Shown here: in pieces, positions 11,665 through 22,226 of the stretch | Layout: each line of letters opens with the position of its first letter | Position numbering within the stretch: the stretch's first letter is position 1 | Assembly (NCBI RefSeq): GCF_019649055.1 | Contig: NW_026570426.1 | Coordinates: 62,001-126,000, forward strand | Length of the DNA stretch: 64,000 nucleotides | Direction of reading: 5' to 3' | Origin: Paramacrobiotus metropolitanus | Taxonomy: Eukaryota > Tardigrada > Eutardigrada > Parachela > Macrobiotidae | Notes under the pieces: generated by a model | Seen by the model: only the letters and a program-made list of their open reading frames with translations | What the model was told of the DNA's origin: nothing | The model's database searches: none | Made by a program: the position numbers and the translations under genes

Positions 11665-12051
11665 ATGTTCTTAGCGATGAGTAAGGAACGCCGGCAAGGA
11701 GTGCGGGCGATGCTGGGCAGAACGGAACTGCATTCGAATTTCGGACCTTTCCTAAAACCTGGCGAAACATCTCCAGCCATGCGCGAGCTTTCGCAAAGGC
11801 TTTCGCCACGCCTTCGGTGTTCGTGTGGATTGTACATATTCTGCATAATCCTGGCGCTAACTACAATAATTTTTTTAATTCTTCTCGGTCAGGCTGTTAT
11901 TCCAAAGTTAGTTGAAAAAACGATCGGGTCCGTAACAACTGGTCGGTCTCCCGTTACAAGAAAAGCGCACCATGCTGTAACACTGTACAGCAGAGCCAAT
12001 AATAACCTTAACGTTGATACTGGTGAAATTTTTATGTTGATGAAGTGTTGA
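11665..12051 (+). CDS. Small single-pass membrane protein, uncharacterised
   Basis: 128-codon ORF from ATG at 11665 to TGA at 12051. The N-terminal half is basic and polar. One strongly hydrophobic helix (IFCIILALTTIIFLILLGQA) spans about residues 55-76, followed by a short basic tail. No signal peptide, so probably type II or tail-oriented. No homology recognised; it could be one exon of a larger gene, since the frame is open upstream to 11566. It lies just upstream of the RING-ligase array. Confidence 0.35.
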   Translation: MFLAMSKERRQGVRAMLGRTELHSNFGPFLKPGETSPAMRELSQRLSPRLRCSCGLYIFCIILALTTIIFLILLGQAVIPKLVEKTIGSVTTGRSPVTRKAHHAVTLYSRANNNLNVDTGEIFMLMKC

Positions 12052-12059
12052 ATAGTACG

Positions 12060-12660
12060 CTAACTGATATGGAGCAACCGCTTCCATAAACTAATCGTAA
12101 TAATATGAGCAGGGATGGTTGAAATAGAGTCGTAAACGCTGATACCGCTGAATAACTTGCTCTCAATCATCGCACATGTTGAGATGCCAACTTTTTCCAG
12201 CCCACCATCAAACAATGGTACGACATCATTCATTATCATTTATTCCAGTAGAGAAATAAGCATATGATTAATTAATGCTGGCCACCTTTTTGGTTCTTAG
12301 TTTTACTGCGTACGAACAAACGGCACTCTGTGCCGCATAGCTTCAAACAATGATATGACATCATCCGTCGGCCGGATATCGTTCGCTGCTTTATCATAGC
12401 GCCCGCGGGCATCGAATCCGCTGTTTGTTTTTTAGCGGTGTACGCGTGGTATGGCAGACGCTGCTCGGCAATCAGTAAGCAAGCAATTCTCTGCCGTCTA
12501 TGAAAACTATTAGCAACCAGTGAACCACGAACTGTGAGCGGCAGTGCCAACACATACGCTGCAATTCCAGACGGGTATTACTGGACTGCTGTTTAGAAAG
12601 CAATGGCTAAGGTTTAAGGCTGTTTTTTTGCGAAATGTTCAGCTCCATCTGGACGGGAAC
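12060..12660. promoter_or_regulatory. Upstream region of RING copy A
   Basis: Non-coding. It contains ATGACATCATCC near 12355 and ACATCATTC near 12220, inverted forms of the TGATGTCAT motif found upstream of copies C, F and G. Function inferred only. Confidence 0.3.
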
Positions 12661-14662
12661 ATGCAGCCCTTCATTACTCGCGCCTGTCTGGCACAAATCA
12701 GCCTGGCGTGTCTGCTGACACTGGCAGACTGCCTTATCGAAGTGTATAAAGAGGAAAACGGCACTCTGTCACGGGATGCAGTTTACACGATTTCTAATGA
12801 TTTTAAGTCAATTAAAAGCCGTCAAACCGGCGTTGCGGATGCTCCGGTACGTCTTCTTTAGACTCGTATGTAGTTATTCTGCATAACTTTCTGTAGTTAT
12901 TCTGCGTAGCCCATGATGCACAGGAAATGCCTGTAGATCTACTTGAAAGCTGCAACTCCGGCGGACGCGTGCCACGGCACACTCGTGGAGCCTACACCGT
13001 GGCTGTGGAAGGAGAACCAGTGGGCGGGATTTGTTCTCTTAACGGATGACACGCCGTGCTCCACGCCAAGCGGTAACCGCAGTGACCCAGGAAATAACCG
13101 CGTCATTTGTGTTAATACTTTGGTTTTTGAGATTTATTAAATTCCTGGATTTAATAAGATTTTATTTTGTTTTTCTTAGGTTTTCTCATATTTCGTAGAT
13201 TCCTTTGGTTTTATTTGACACTGAAATTACAGTAGATGACGACGACCTTGCCGAGCAGGCTGGGGATCATCTCAGCGGGAAGCTCGTCATCGCTCAAGAA
13301 AAGGGCTACGTCGGCGTCGTCATCTATCCCGCTCGATCAGGCACCGGTCCTCCGGGAATCCGACGGACCGGTAGTCGGACGCAGCCGCTCCCGGCGGCCT
13401 TCTCCGACGGCGTGACCGATCAATTAAAAATCGATGTCCACTTTGTCAGCTATGACGACGGAAATCAGCTGAAAAAATTCGCCTATAACTCCTCATCCGA
13501 TATCAGGTGCGGTTCTCCTCTTTAGCGCGACTCCTCGGAATCTATTACTAAATGTCTTCAAGGGTTATTTCTGAAGTTCTTCATATCGCGCCGTATATGT
13601 TTCTTAGTTATCGGTTGAATTTTACGTTTGTTCCCGACGCACAGTCAACCGCAAACGAAGGCGGATCTCTACCAAGTGATTCCAATTGGACGACATTTAG
13701 GCCGCCGTCCATAACCCATCCAGCGGAAGAACCCCACACTGCGACAATGGACAGTCGTCTGCAGTGGATCTTGCAGGATTAGTAAGCCGTTTCGAGTCTT
13801 TCGACCAATCCAAAATATCACAAGAAAATCGTCAATAATCTTAATTTACCATTGTCTGGAATTTTGCGCTGTAAATAAATGATAATACGAGTATTTCAGT
13901 TTGAGTTACAAGCCGATAGATCTTCCTGTTGTGCGTCCTGTGGCCCCTGCTCTGTGGATGCATTCCTCATCCCGGACCCAGGAGTCTTCGCAATTGTCGC
14001 TGGGGGCGTGTTTGGGCGCGGCCTTTGGTTCCGGTGCTGTGTTTGTCCTGTTAATCACCAGTCTCGCGTATTGCTGGCGCAGACGCAAGATTCGCGCTAT
14101 CGCTCTTGGAACAGCACCCCCGATGGTAATTAGGAACCCACAGTTCCAGGTTTTACGAACAGCATCACCGTAAATCGTTTTCAGAGTATTAAGAACTTGA
14201 TGGAAGCGGAAATCGCGGAAATCTATGCGATACGGGCAATGGTGGTGCTGCGCTTAATCGAGTCGCTCATTGCCCAGAGCCAAGCAAACGAGCAAGAAGA
14301 GCACCGGCGCGCTAACGGCGTACCGTTGACCGCGCGAGAAATGGAGCAGCTCGTGCGTGTGGAGATCACGCAGCCGACGGAGGACCTATGCACAACGTGC
14401 CAACAGAATTTCACCATCGGCGAGATAAAGACCGTTCTGCCCTGCAATCACGGTAGGATGGTTCTGAGTTCAATTAAGAAAAATTGGTTTAAAAATCATT
14501 TTTTTTGCAGTGGGCCACAAAGCGTGCTTGACGACCTGGCTGACGACGTATTCGCGCAACTGTCCAGTGTGCCGGCAACCTGTGTGCCAACCACCCGAGT
14601 TCGTTGTACAGCATCATACTCCGGTCGAGCTTTCCATTCTTAACCTACAAGATTCGCACTAA
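12661..14662 (+). CDS. PA-TM-RING E3 ubiquitin ligase, copy A
   Basis: Predicted transmembrane RING-H2 E3 ligase of the GRAIL/goliath/RNF13 class: luminal protease-associated domain, one membrane span, cytosolic RING. Exons: 12661-12846 (signal peptide), 12937-13072, 13233-13506 (PA), 13608-13781, 13900-14125 (TM), 14185-14452 and 14511-14662. Phases run 0,1,2,2,0,1 without a break, giving 471 residues. The RING is CTTCQQNF, then CNH-x2-H-x2-C, then CPVC, with the conserved Trp in TTWLTTYSRN; an intron splits the RING immediately after the CNH codons. The signal peptide is LAQISLACLLTLADC. This is the most divergent copy: its PA exon lacks the GSDGSG start and exon 4 is over twice as long as in C or G. 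Family call from domain order and RING spacing; substrate unknown. Confidence 0.82.
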
Positions 14663-15435
14663 CTGGTCTGGGATATTTTGGTAGAACGAGCTGTTGTCCG
14701 TTCAAATAGTTTTTTTTTGCTGGTAATAAACAGTTGACGTTGTTGATCTTGCGAAATCTCGTTAAGGCCTTTTTGCCGTGTTTATTAGTTGCAGATTGCG
14801 TAACTTTTTTATTGTAAATATAATTATCGTTCATATATCTAAAAACACGAATTTTGTGCTTTTCACGATTCCTTATGCGCGATTCCTTATGCCTCTTTTT
14901 ATCATCCCGGCAGTAAACGTGAAACTGTTAAAATAAGGCTACAATAAAAAACAAAAACAGCAAACGTCTGCAACATCTGAAACAACACTCGTAAGTTGCT
15001 ATATCCACTGCAAAAGTAAAGTAAATAACTGTAAAGTATTACCGAGGCGCTAGAATAATAACCCGAAAGAAAGTACCTGTATCAAATTGTCATTTTATTG
15101 GTTAACCATATTTTTACTTCGCAAGTTTTACTTGAATTATGTAGCGGAAACATCTGGTTCATTTTATAGCCTTTTCTTTTGGTTAGGTTAATTCATAGGT
15201 TTTCCTGATAAGTGCAATACTTGTCGAGGAACTTTGGATTTTGATGATTTCATTGTTTCAGCCAATGAGACACAATAAATCTCCTTATATCTTTATTTTA
15301 TCTGGAATTAAAATTTACTGTCCGGTGTGTCCGCTTTTCCACATATTTCAAATGGTACCGTTAGTAAGCCCAGCTTTCTGTGCACATCGTTGTCTGAAGG
15401 AAATAAATGCAAGACAAAATTGTTGTCAACGGCTA
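14663..15435. other. Intergenic, nothing recognised
   Basis: AT-rich spacer between copy A (plus) and the end of bZIP copy 1 (minus), so both genes converge on it. Probably holds both polyadenylation regions. Confidence 0.45.
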
Positions 15436-16065
15436 CTACTGCAACAGCCGCTGTCTAGCATTCTGAACCAATGCCGATAATTCCTGCTTGGACTTTCCTG
15501 CATCCAGTACGCCATCTTCTATTTCCGCTAGGATTGTCTGCAGCTGATCATTTCGACTCTTTATCGCTTCGATTTCTTTCTTCAGCTTGTCATGGTCTTC
15601 GCGGAAACGCAGTTCTTTCTGACGCTTACTCTCGCGACTTTTTCGCACAGCTTCATTGTTTTTCTTGCGCCTTTGAGAATACGCTGCAAGGAATAAAATG
15701 GTAAAGATTGCGGTGAAGCACAATTTTTGTAAGAATTTTCTTCTTAGCTAAACTCACTACTAGATGCAATGTTTTAATAAAAGGGAAGTTTGCACCAATA
15801 TGAAAAGTTATTAGATATTAGTACAAAAATTATCTGCGTACTTACATTCGTCTGATGAAAGACCTTTGCCGCTCGCAACCGAATTGTCGGCTTCCCGTGT
15901 TAGCGAACTCGCACTGCACGAAGGCTCAGGTAGAGGGTTATCCCAGGTTGATTTCCCCTTTCGCTGAGGCGTTTTTCTGGATGTACTCGGAGAAGGCTGT
16001 TGTCCTGGCAATTTCCCCTGTGAACTGCCGGATTTCCCTAATGTTTGCGAATTTCTCGTTTTCAT
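15436..16065 (-). CDS. C/EBP-like bZIP transcription factor, copy 1
   Basis: Two coding exons: 16065-15846 (donor GAAT|GTAAGT) and 15683-15436 (acceptor TTGCAG), phase 1, 155 residues. Exon 1 is Ser/Pro/Lys-rich and disordered. Exon 2 holds the bZIP: basic region KKNNEAVRKSRESKRQK with the C/EBP-type N-x2-AV-x-K-S-R signature, then an amphipathic zipper with Leu/Ile repeats (DKLKKEIEAIKSRNDQLQTI). It should bind DNA as a dimer in the nucleus. ATG at 16065 was chosen because the upstream frame is open but has no better start; a further 5' non-coding exon is likely, since a strong donor ATAG|GTAAGA lies near 16183 and an acceptor TTGTATAG near 16126. Paralogue at 26.8-28.1 kb. The gene diverges from RING copy B. 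Confidence 0.78.
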
Positions 16066-16755
16066 AGTGGCCGCACTAGAGGCGCATTCGTCAATACTCT
16101 CATATGGCGGAACTATCAGTTTCTATACAACAAAAACTATTTGTCTCGAATAGAACCTCCGTAAAACCCAGAAAGCGTTCTTACCTATCGTAATCGGAGG
16201 ATGAACTGCTTCTCTCTGGTTATACATAAAACGTTTGAAAAGGTCGGGGATTTGTAAGCAGCTGACCGTTGCAATTTGCAGTGCAGTAAAAAAACACTTT
16301 CTGATGCAACACACAGTGCCAATTGCATCAGGAAGTGTTTTTTTTTCTTTTCGTACTTCGTACTGTGTGTGTGCACACAAGAGCCTATTAAGCAGTAACT
16401 GTATTTGTACGTACTGTTTAAAGCAGTTGCGTGCAAACCGTGTAATCATAGCTGGGCCGTCTTGCCGGTGACGAATAAATGCCTTCGGCCATCATGAAAC
16501 TCTCATTTTTTGCGTTGCTGCAATTTAATATTCACTGGCACATGTTACTCGCCAGACGATCACACCGAAATTGTGGCTTGTTTCACTGAGATCTGCCCAA
16601 GAAACTGATATGCCACAGAAGAATAACCGGTTATATGCAGTAAACTGTACTCGTAGTCGCAGTGCGCGGTACTCGACCGCGAAGTTCACAGTGCACCATA
16701 ATTTGTTTACAAATAAATTTATTTTATTTTCCCTGATTTTGATTGGTTACTTAAG

Positions 16756-17818
16756 CGATGGCCATTCCGTCAAACATTACCAACCAAGCGAAGATCGTTC
16801 ATTTTTGGCGATACCGATTCGAAACACCAATGAGTGTGTACGGATATAATGCATCGTCGACAACCCGGTACAATCACGGCTTAATATCAAAACACAATTA
16901 TGCATAACAGCATTTATTTTGCCACACTTTACTTGAAGCGCATTACACTGTAAATTCGTAATCATTCTGCTTGTCTAGTGACGTAAGGAATCGAACAACA
17001 GCAGTGGACTATCAGCAGGAGACTACCACGTTCCCGCCACGCCCATCTCCCGTCAACCCACAGGAATGGGCAGCGTACCGCACCAAAGTAATTGTGGCCG
17101 TGGCCGTTCCCGCCGTCATTCTCGCCATGCTCATATGGTTTGTCATATACCGGTGTCGGCAACATCGAATTCGTCGGAGTGCGGACGAAGATGCCTTTCG
17201 CGCTATGGTAAGCTGAGTCAGGATACTTATCGCTGGAGTAGCTCGCCGCACCGTAAATAAAGTTCGTTGTGCTTTTGTGCGACCAGCCATGGTGTTCTGG
17301 CTGCAGGTTGATCAGTTCCTGGCCGACGAAGCCGAAGAGGAAGAGCATAGGCAAGCCAATGGCTTACCGTTGCCACCGTTAGACATCGAGACGTTGCAGC
17401 AAATCGAGGTCACCAACGAGTCCGACGACATATGTCCAACCTGTCGACAGACCTTCGCCGTCGGCGAAATGAAGATGCTTCTGCCCTGCGATCACGGTAA
17501 ATATTCTGTAGCACGGTGGCTTGTAAAGATCTCCATGCAATCTTAGATCTCCATGCAATAAAGACTTCAATGCAATCGTCATATTTAATACGGGTCCTGC
17601 CGCTACGAAGCGTAGAAAAGAGAAGCTGGTGGTGTCAGCGAGTGCCCTTTTCTTTGCAATCGGTTTTCCTTTGCAGTTGCCATGCGACTTGCTTGACCAC
17701 CTGGCTGACGATCTACTCGCGCCAATGTCCCGTTTGCAGGCAACCTGTACAGATTGTTGAACTTGCCGCGAGTCTTTCGTCTCCGGTCAAAGCTGACACT
17801 GTATCTGCTCCTGGATGA
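16756..17818 (+). pseudogene. PA-TM-RING E3 ligase, copy B (pseudogene)
   Basis: Remnant of the family. Present: the 3' part of the PA exon (16756-16867, beginning AMAIPSNITNQAKI then one or more missing bases before the HF-x4 segment), TM exon 16979-17207 (VAVAVPAVILAMLIWFVIY helix), pre-RING exon 17307-17496 with CPTCRQTF and CDH, and a last exon from 17677. Signal-peptide exon, linker exon and the first part of PA are absent. In the last exon one base is missing at the acceptor junction (CAG|TTGCCATGC where sister copies read GTT/GTG GGC/GGT CAT), so correct splicing throws the second half of the RING (TTWLTIYSRQCPVC) out of frame. Nearly identical to copy D, which is broken elsewhere. Confidence 0.75.
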
Positions 17819-19077
17819 CTAAGCTTAACGGCTAACCGAATTTCCATGTTCTGCTTTAATGTTCTTTTTTAAAAGTCAATCAATTCAGTGCAAATGCATC
17901 TGTAACACAATAAGGCATGGTTTACATGCTTGTGGTCTTTTGCCGGTTGTGCTTGATTCGTCCGTGAATACGCATAAGAAAACTTGAAAGAAATTATTAA
18001 CCGTTGCTTTATACGATGCAATATTTTCCTTCTGCTGTAATAGTGTTTTCGTTGGTTTAGAAAGTGTGGCATCAGTACAAAGGCCCAAAGGTCAGTTTGT
18101 CATTAATAGCTCCGTCTGGCAGTAAAATTCTTTCATGTTCGTCACAAGTTTGGCTATGCGTTTATAGGACATTTTTGAGCGCATACATTTTTGAGCGCTC
18201 ACAGTTAATAATATTATGCAGATACTCAGTGTTGATGGCGTGGGTTTTTTCAAGTTTGCTCTCCGAATGGTTGATCTGTCGTAATATGCTGATATTGTTT
18301 ACTTTTGTACCGACCAGACATTGAAGTCCCATTAATCGGGTTGTCTTCTCTTGATGCAATAATAATAATAATATTAATAATTAGAAGTGATGTCATATAC
18401 TCCGTGCCAGGTAACGTATGAGCAATTGATCAACAGTCGGAGAAGGATTCGCCGCAGGGGATTTATGGTTCGCGATGTTTTATCCGTGCACCAACCAAGG
18501 TTCTAGTGTACGAATCCGATTGGCAGTCGCAGCAGGGTTTATTGCAGCTGTTGAATCAGTAATATACTGTACTTGCTTTAAAGAAACCACAACCATGTCG
18601 CACGTATCATGCATGGTGCATGCACACTTCCGCAATAATTGTATGCACTGCGCTAAATTTTTTTATTGCCACGGTACAGGCACCCGCATGATTTAGCTGC
18701 AGTTTGGTCGGCGCTCAAAGTCTTTCCTAAATTCTTTGCTAGTTAACTGTGAATCTCTGGTATTACTGTAACTGTGGTAGATGTGTGGATAAATCGATAC
18801 TTGCACACTCGAAGAATTGTGTGTTTTTTAGTAGTCAACAGTTGTCGTTATTAATTCATAACAGCCGTTTAATTTTGGAATTTTTGTAATTTTGTGTTTT
18901 GTTATTTTTTGTTTTTTGTTTGAGTTAGTGGTGTAATTGTAGCGAGGCAAACACTGTTATTTTAATTTATTATTCTGTGCAGTGACTAGCGCGAAGCCGT
19001 CATTTCACAAACTATCGGCTTACGATAATTACTACCTGCTGCCGTAATAACTGAGTGGTCGCAGACGGAAGAGGGAG
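17819..19077. promoter_or_regulatory. Intergenic/upstream region of RING copy C
   Basis: No gene seen. A (AAT)n-like stretch lies at 18357-18382. Next to it, TGATGTCATATACTCCGTGC at 18386 is shared, slightly altered, with the regions about 560-690 bp upstream of copies F and G, so it belongs to the duplicated unit. Confidence 0.4.
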
Positions 19078-21602
19078 ATGCGACCATTCGCCACAGGCTT
19101 TCTTCTGGGACTGTGTCAATGGGCGGCGCTGCTGCAGCCGCGCAGTGGCCTGATTCAAGTGTATCGGCGTTCTGGGTACACCGATTCCAGGGATTTCGTG
19201 TATCAGGTTCCCAATAATTATCAGTCCGCGGCTGGTCAAGGCAACAGCGATGGGCCGGTAAGTTGCTGTACATAGCTTTTCTAGCAGAAAACAGATTCGC
19301 GGCGGGCAATCTACGCGAATAGTCTCGTCAGCGTTGCGTGCTGCGACGCTCAAGAGACTATTCGCGTACATCAGCAATTCAGTGGAAGTGACAATGACGA
19401 ACAATTTTGTTCGAAACCTTTTCGGGTTGCCGCGTTGTGCTCGCGATATTAAAGCTAAGTTACTTATGAAAGGACTTGTGGGATTGGTTTGCTGTGAGTA
19501 ATCGTGGAGAGCTGTTTAGGTATATCTGCAAATTGCCGACCCGGAAGATGCCTGCAGCGCCTATGATATGGATCCAGCACCGCGCTTATTGGAGGACGAT
19601 AGATGGGTTCCGTTCTTCTTGCTTACCAACGACGCACCATGTGCGCCACAAATCGGTAATGTAATGGTCACAAATCGGTACCTGTAGCCCTGGACAACAT
19701 TCGTGTTTATCCACTGAAACGTTTGCTTCTGCACCCTCCGTGTGTTTTTCCTGGCATTTTTTTGCTTCGTGTATCTTTTTTCCCCGTTGAGAATGAGACC
19801 AAGGATGAATTTAAAAAGAGACAAAGTTGATTTCAAATAACAGATACTTTAGAAAGAACTTCCAGCGTCCATAAATAATAAATCCAAGAAGATGATATGA
19901 ATTTTTTTTATTACGCGACATGAGCTGCACTGGACAAGCTGGACGGTTTAACCCTAATTTTACCGTAAAGACGTTAAGTTGATAAAAACAAATCTTAGAA
20001 GCCCGTGAAAGTCAGCGCGACTGGATAATTTGAATGTACCGATATCAGTATTTATTACTATTCACATATTTTCATGGATCGGCTAATTTATATTTCAAGA
20101 CTATCAGAACGCCACCGGCAGTGACGGCAGCGGAGTCGTTGCGAAGGTTTTCAACGCCCAAATGAAAGGCTACAGCGGCGTCATCGTGTACGCTAATTTC
20201 TTCAAAGAGAAGGTACCTCCGAGGATCGTTAACGGAGAAAGGCAGTACTTTGGCGAGCCACCGCGGACGACGCCTTTTCCCATGCCGATTCCCGCCAACA
20301 TTACCGATCGGATCATGATCGATGTGCATTTCGTCGGATACGATTATGGACCTAAGTTGGCGCAGTACGCGTACAATGCATCCTCGACGACACGGTACAC
20401 ACTCTGCTTCACATTAGTGCTTTAGCAACATGGTGCGGCTTTTGCGTAGGTACCAGCTGAACGTCAGTTCTGTGGCGGTCGATCGGTCGGACATTTACGC
20501 TTTCCTGTCGGCCCTTCTGTGAGTAACTCATCCAAAAATATTCTCGGAGCGATGCAAAATAAAACTCTGTGTAACCTGTGCTCATGTCACGGTGACAGGA
20601 ATTACAAAGCTCCGCAATTTGAGACGCCGACATGGTGGAGCCCGTCGTACAGCAGTTCAGGATCGTCATCATCCGGCAACAGAACAATACTCATGGGAAC
20701 GCTCATTCCCTGCGTTTGTCTCTTCTTCCTGACTTTGCGTGTGATCAGATACAAACACCGGCAGCGTCAAGCAGCCAAAGCAGCCACCGAACAAATGAGG
20801 GTAAGTTGTGTATCACAAAACTCGAAGGAACTCTTTACTGTTGGCATAAAAAGTATTGAAAACAGTGACTGTGTGCGCTGCTATAAATTTTTCCTCCAGA
20901 AAAAAATGTGCATTCAAAGCAGTTCGCCGAAATGTGTCCGCGTTCTCTAGTAAAATCAGTGTGGTGACGGTCGTGATTGCAGGTTGCCCAGGCCGCAGCC
21001 GAGGTGGAGCTGGCGCGTATTCAAGTTTCCCGGGAGCAGCAAGTGCGACGCTTTATTGAGTCCTTCATAGAACGCGTCCAGGCCGCCGAAAACGAGCATA
21101 TGCAAGCCAACGGTGTCCCGTTAACAAAACCGGAAATGCGCCGGCTAACCGAACTCACGCAAGTAAAGGTCACCGAGGAATCGGACGACATCTGTCCCAC
21201 CTGTCAGCAAACGTTTGTGGTCGACGAAATGAAAATCGTTCTGCCCTGCTCTCACGGTAGACTCGTAGGCTTACTCTACCAAACGTCTCATTCGTACTGA
21301 GGCACTTATTTGCACAAAGGTTTTTTTTTTGTTTTACAATAATCTGATTTCGCCAGATGGCGTTACAGTGTCATCTGCAACCTGAAGTTATGACAAGTGA
21401 CGTTACTCAGCTACTGATAGTTACAACGATGCATTCCGTACTAGTGGAATTTTTGTTGTCATAGTTCTTACCTTCTCTTGCAGTTGGCCATTCGGCGTGC
21501 CTGACGACCTGGCTGACGACCTATTCGCGCAACTGTCCGGTGTGCAGACAACCCGTCTCAACGGAATATACCGCTGAACCCAATTCTGACTACTATTTTT
21601 AA
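19078..21602 (+). CDS. PA-TM-RING E3 ubiquitin ligase, copy C
   Basis: Seven exons: 19078-19257, 19520-19655, 20100-20394, 20450-20518, 20599-20800, 20983-21256 and 21484-21602. All junctions are GT-AG and in phase, 424 residues. Signal peptide (FLLGLCQWAALLQP), linker with a conserved Cys pair (DACSAYD ... DAPCAP), PA domain (GSDGSGVVAKVFNAQMKGYS then VIVYANF, later VHFVGYDYG), TM helix ILMGTLIPCVCLFFLTL followed by a basic KHRQRQ stop-transfer, then a charged helix (AEVELARIQVSREQQVRRFI) and RING-H2 CPTCQQTF / CSH-x2-H-x2-C / CPVC. The RING is split by the last intron. Likely endomembrane-located with the RING cytosolic. A 14-bp-stem hairpin lies in intron 1 (19313-19367). This is a clean reference copy. 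Confidence 0.88.
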
Positions 21603-22226
21603 TTCTATCGCGCTTCCGCCACATTCGACGACGGAATAATTTGATATGTTTTATACCTTTTTTATTGGTGCTACGATGTGTTCGTGCCTAATGTGTCTTG
21701 TGTCTGCATGTAGTAAGTGCATGCAAACAGGGTACGCCACAGTGTCAATAATTCCATCGCTGAAGTATACGCCTTTGTTTGATGTTTAACCGACTCCACT
21801 TTTTTTCGCAGAAAGCGGCATATGATCTCGCGCTGTGCCTTCCGCCCCGAGCGAAAAAAAACAAAATAAAACATGCCCTTAGAAACATTATCGCTATGAA
21901 AAATTCTTGGCTGTCCCCCTTCAAATTTAAGATCGCCATGGTTGTTGATCGCTGCTCCATGCTAAGTATGTATCTCGAGCTGAAGCCGTTGAAAGAAATC
22001 TGGGCGCACGTGCCGTAATAGTATAAACTAGCATTTGCCAGTTGCCAGTTATATACACTCGCACGGCTTCCAGCCTACAACAATGACCTGTGAATGATCT
22101 TAAACTCAAAGCTTCACCAGCGTCAGGTTTCTTTTACAGGACGACCACCACTGGGACGGCATTAGCCCCTGTAAATGACCTTTGAAAAAACGCGTTTATA
22201 TATGAGAAATCAGTTACGCTCCGCGG
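21603..22226. other. Intergenic, nothing recognised
   Basis: Spacer between copy C and the palindromic MITE. Short frames on both strands only. Confidence 0.45.

Noticed and set aside
16185-16436. Upstream coding exon for bZIP copy 1 (ATG near 16347)
   Set aside because: The N-terminal segment is similar in the duplicate (28.9 kb), but the frame ends in TAG exactly at the donor, so it cannot join the bZIP frame; better explained as 5' UTR or promoter.
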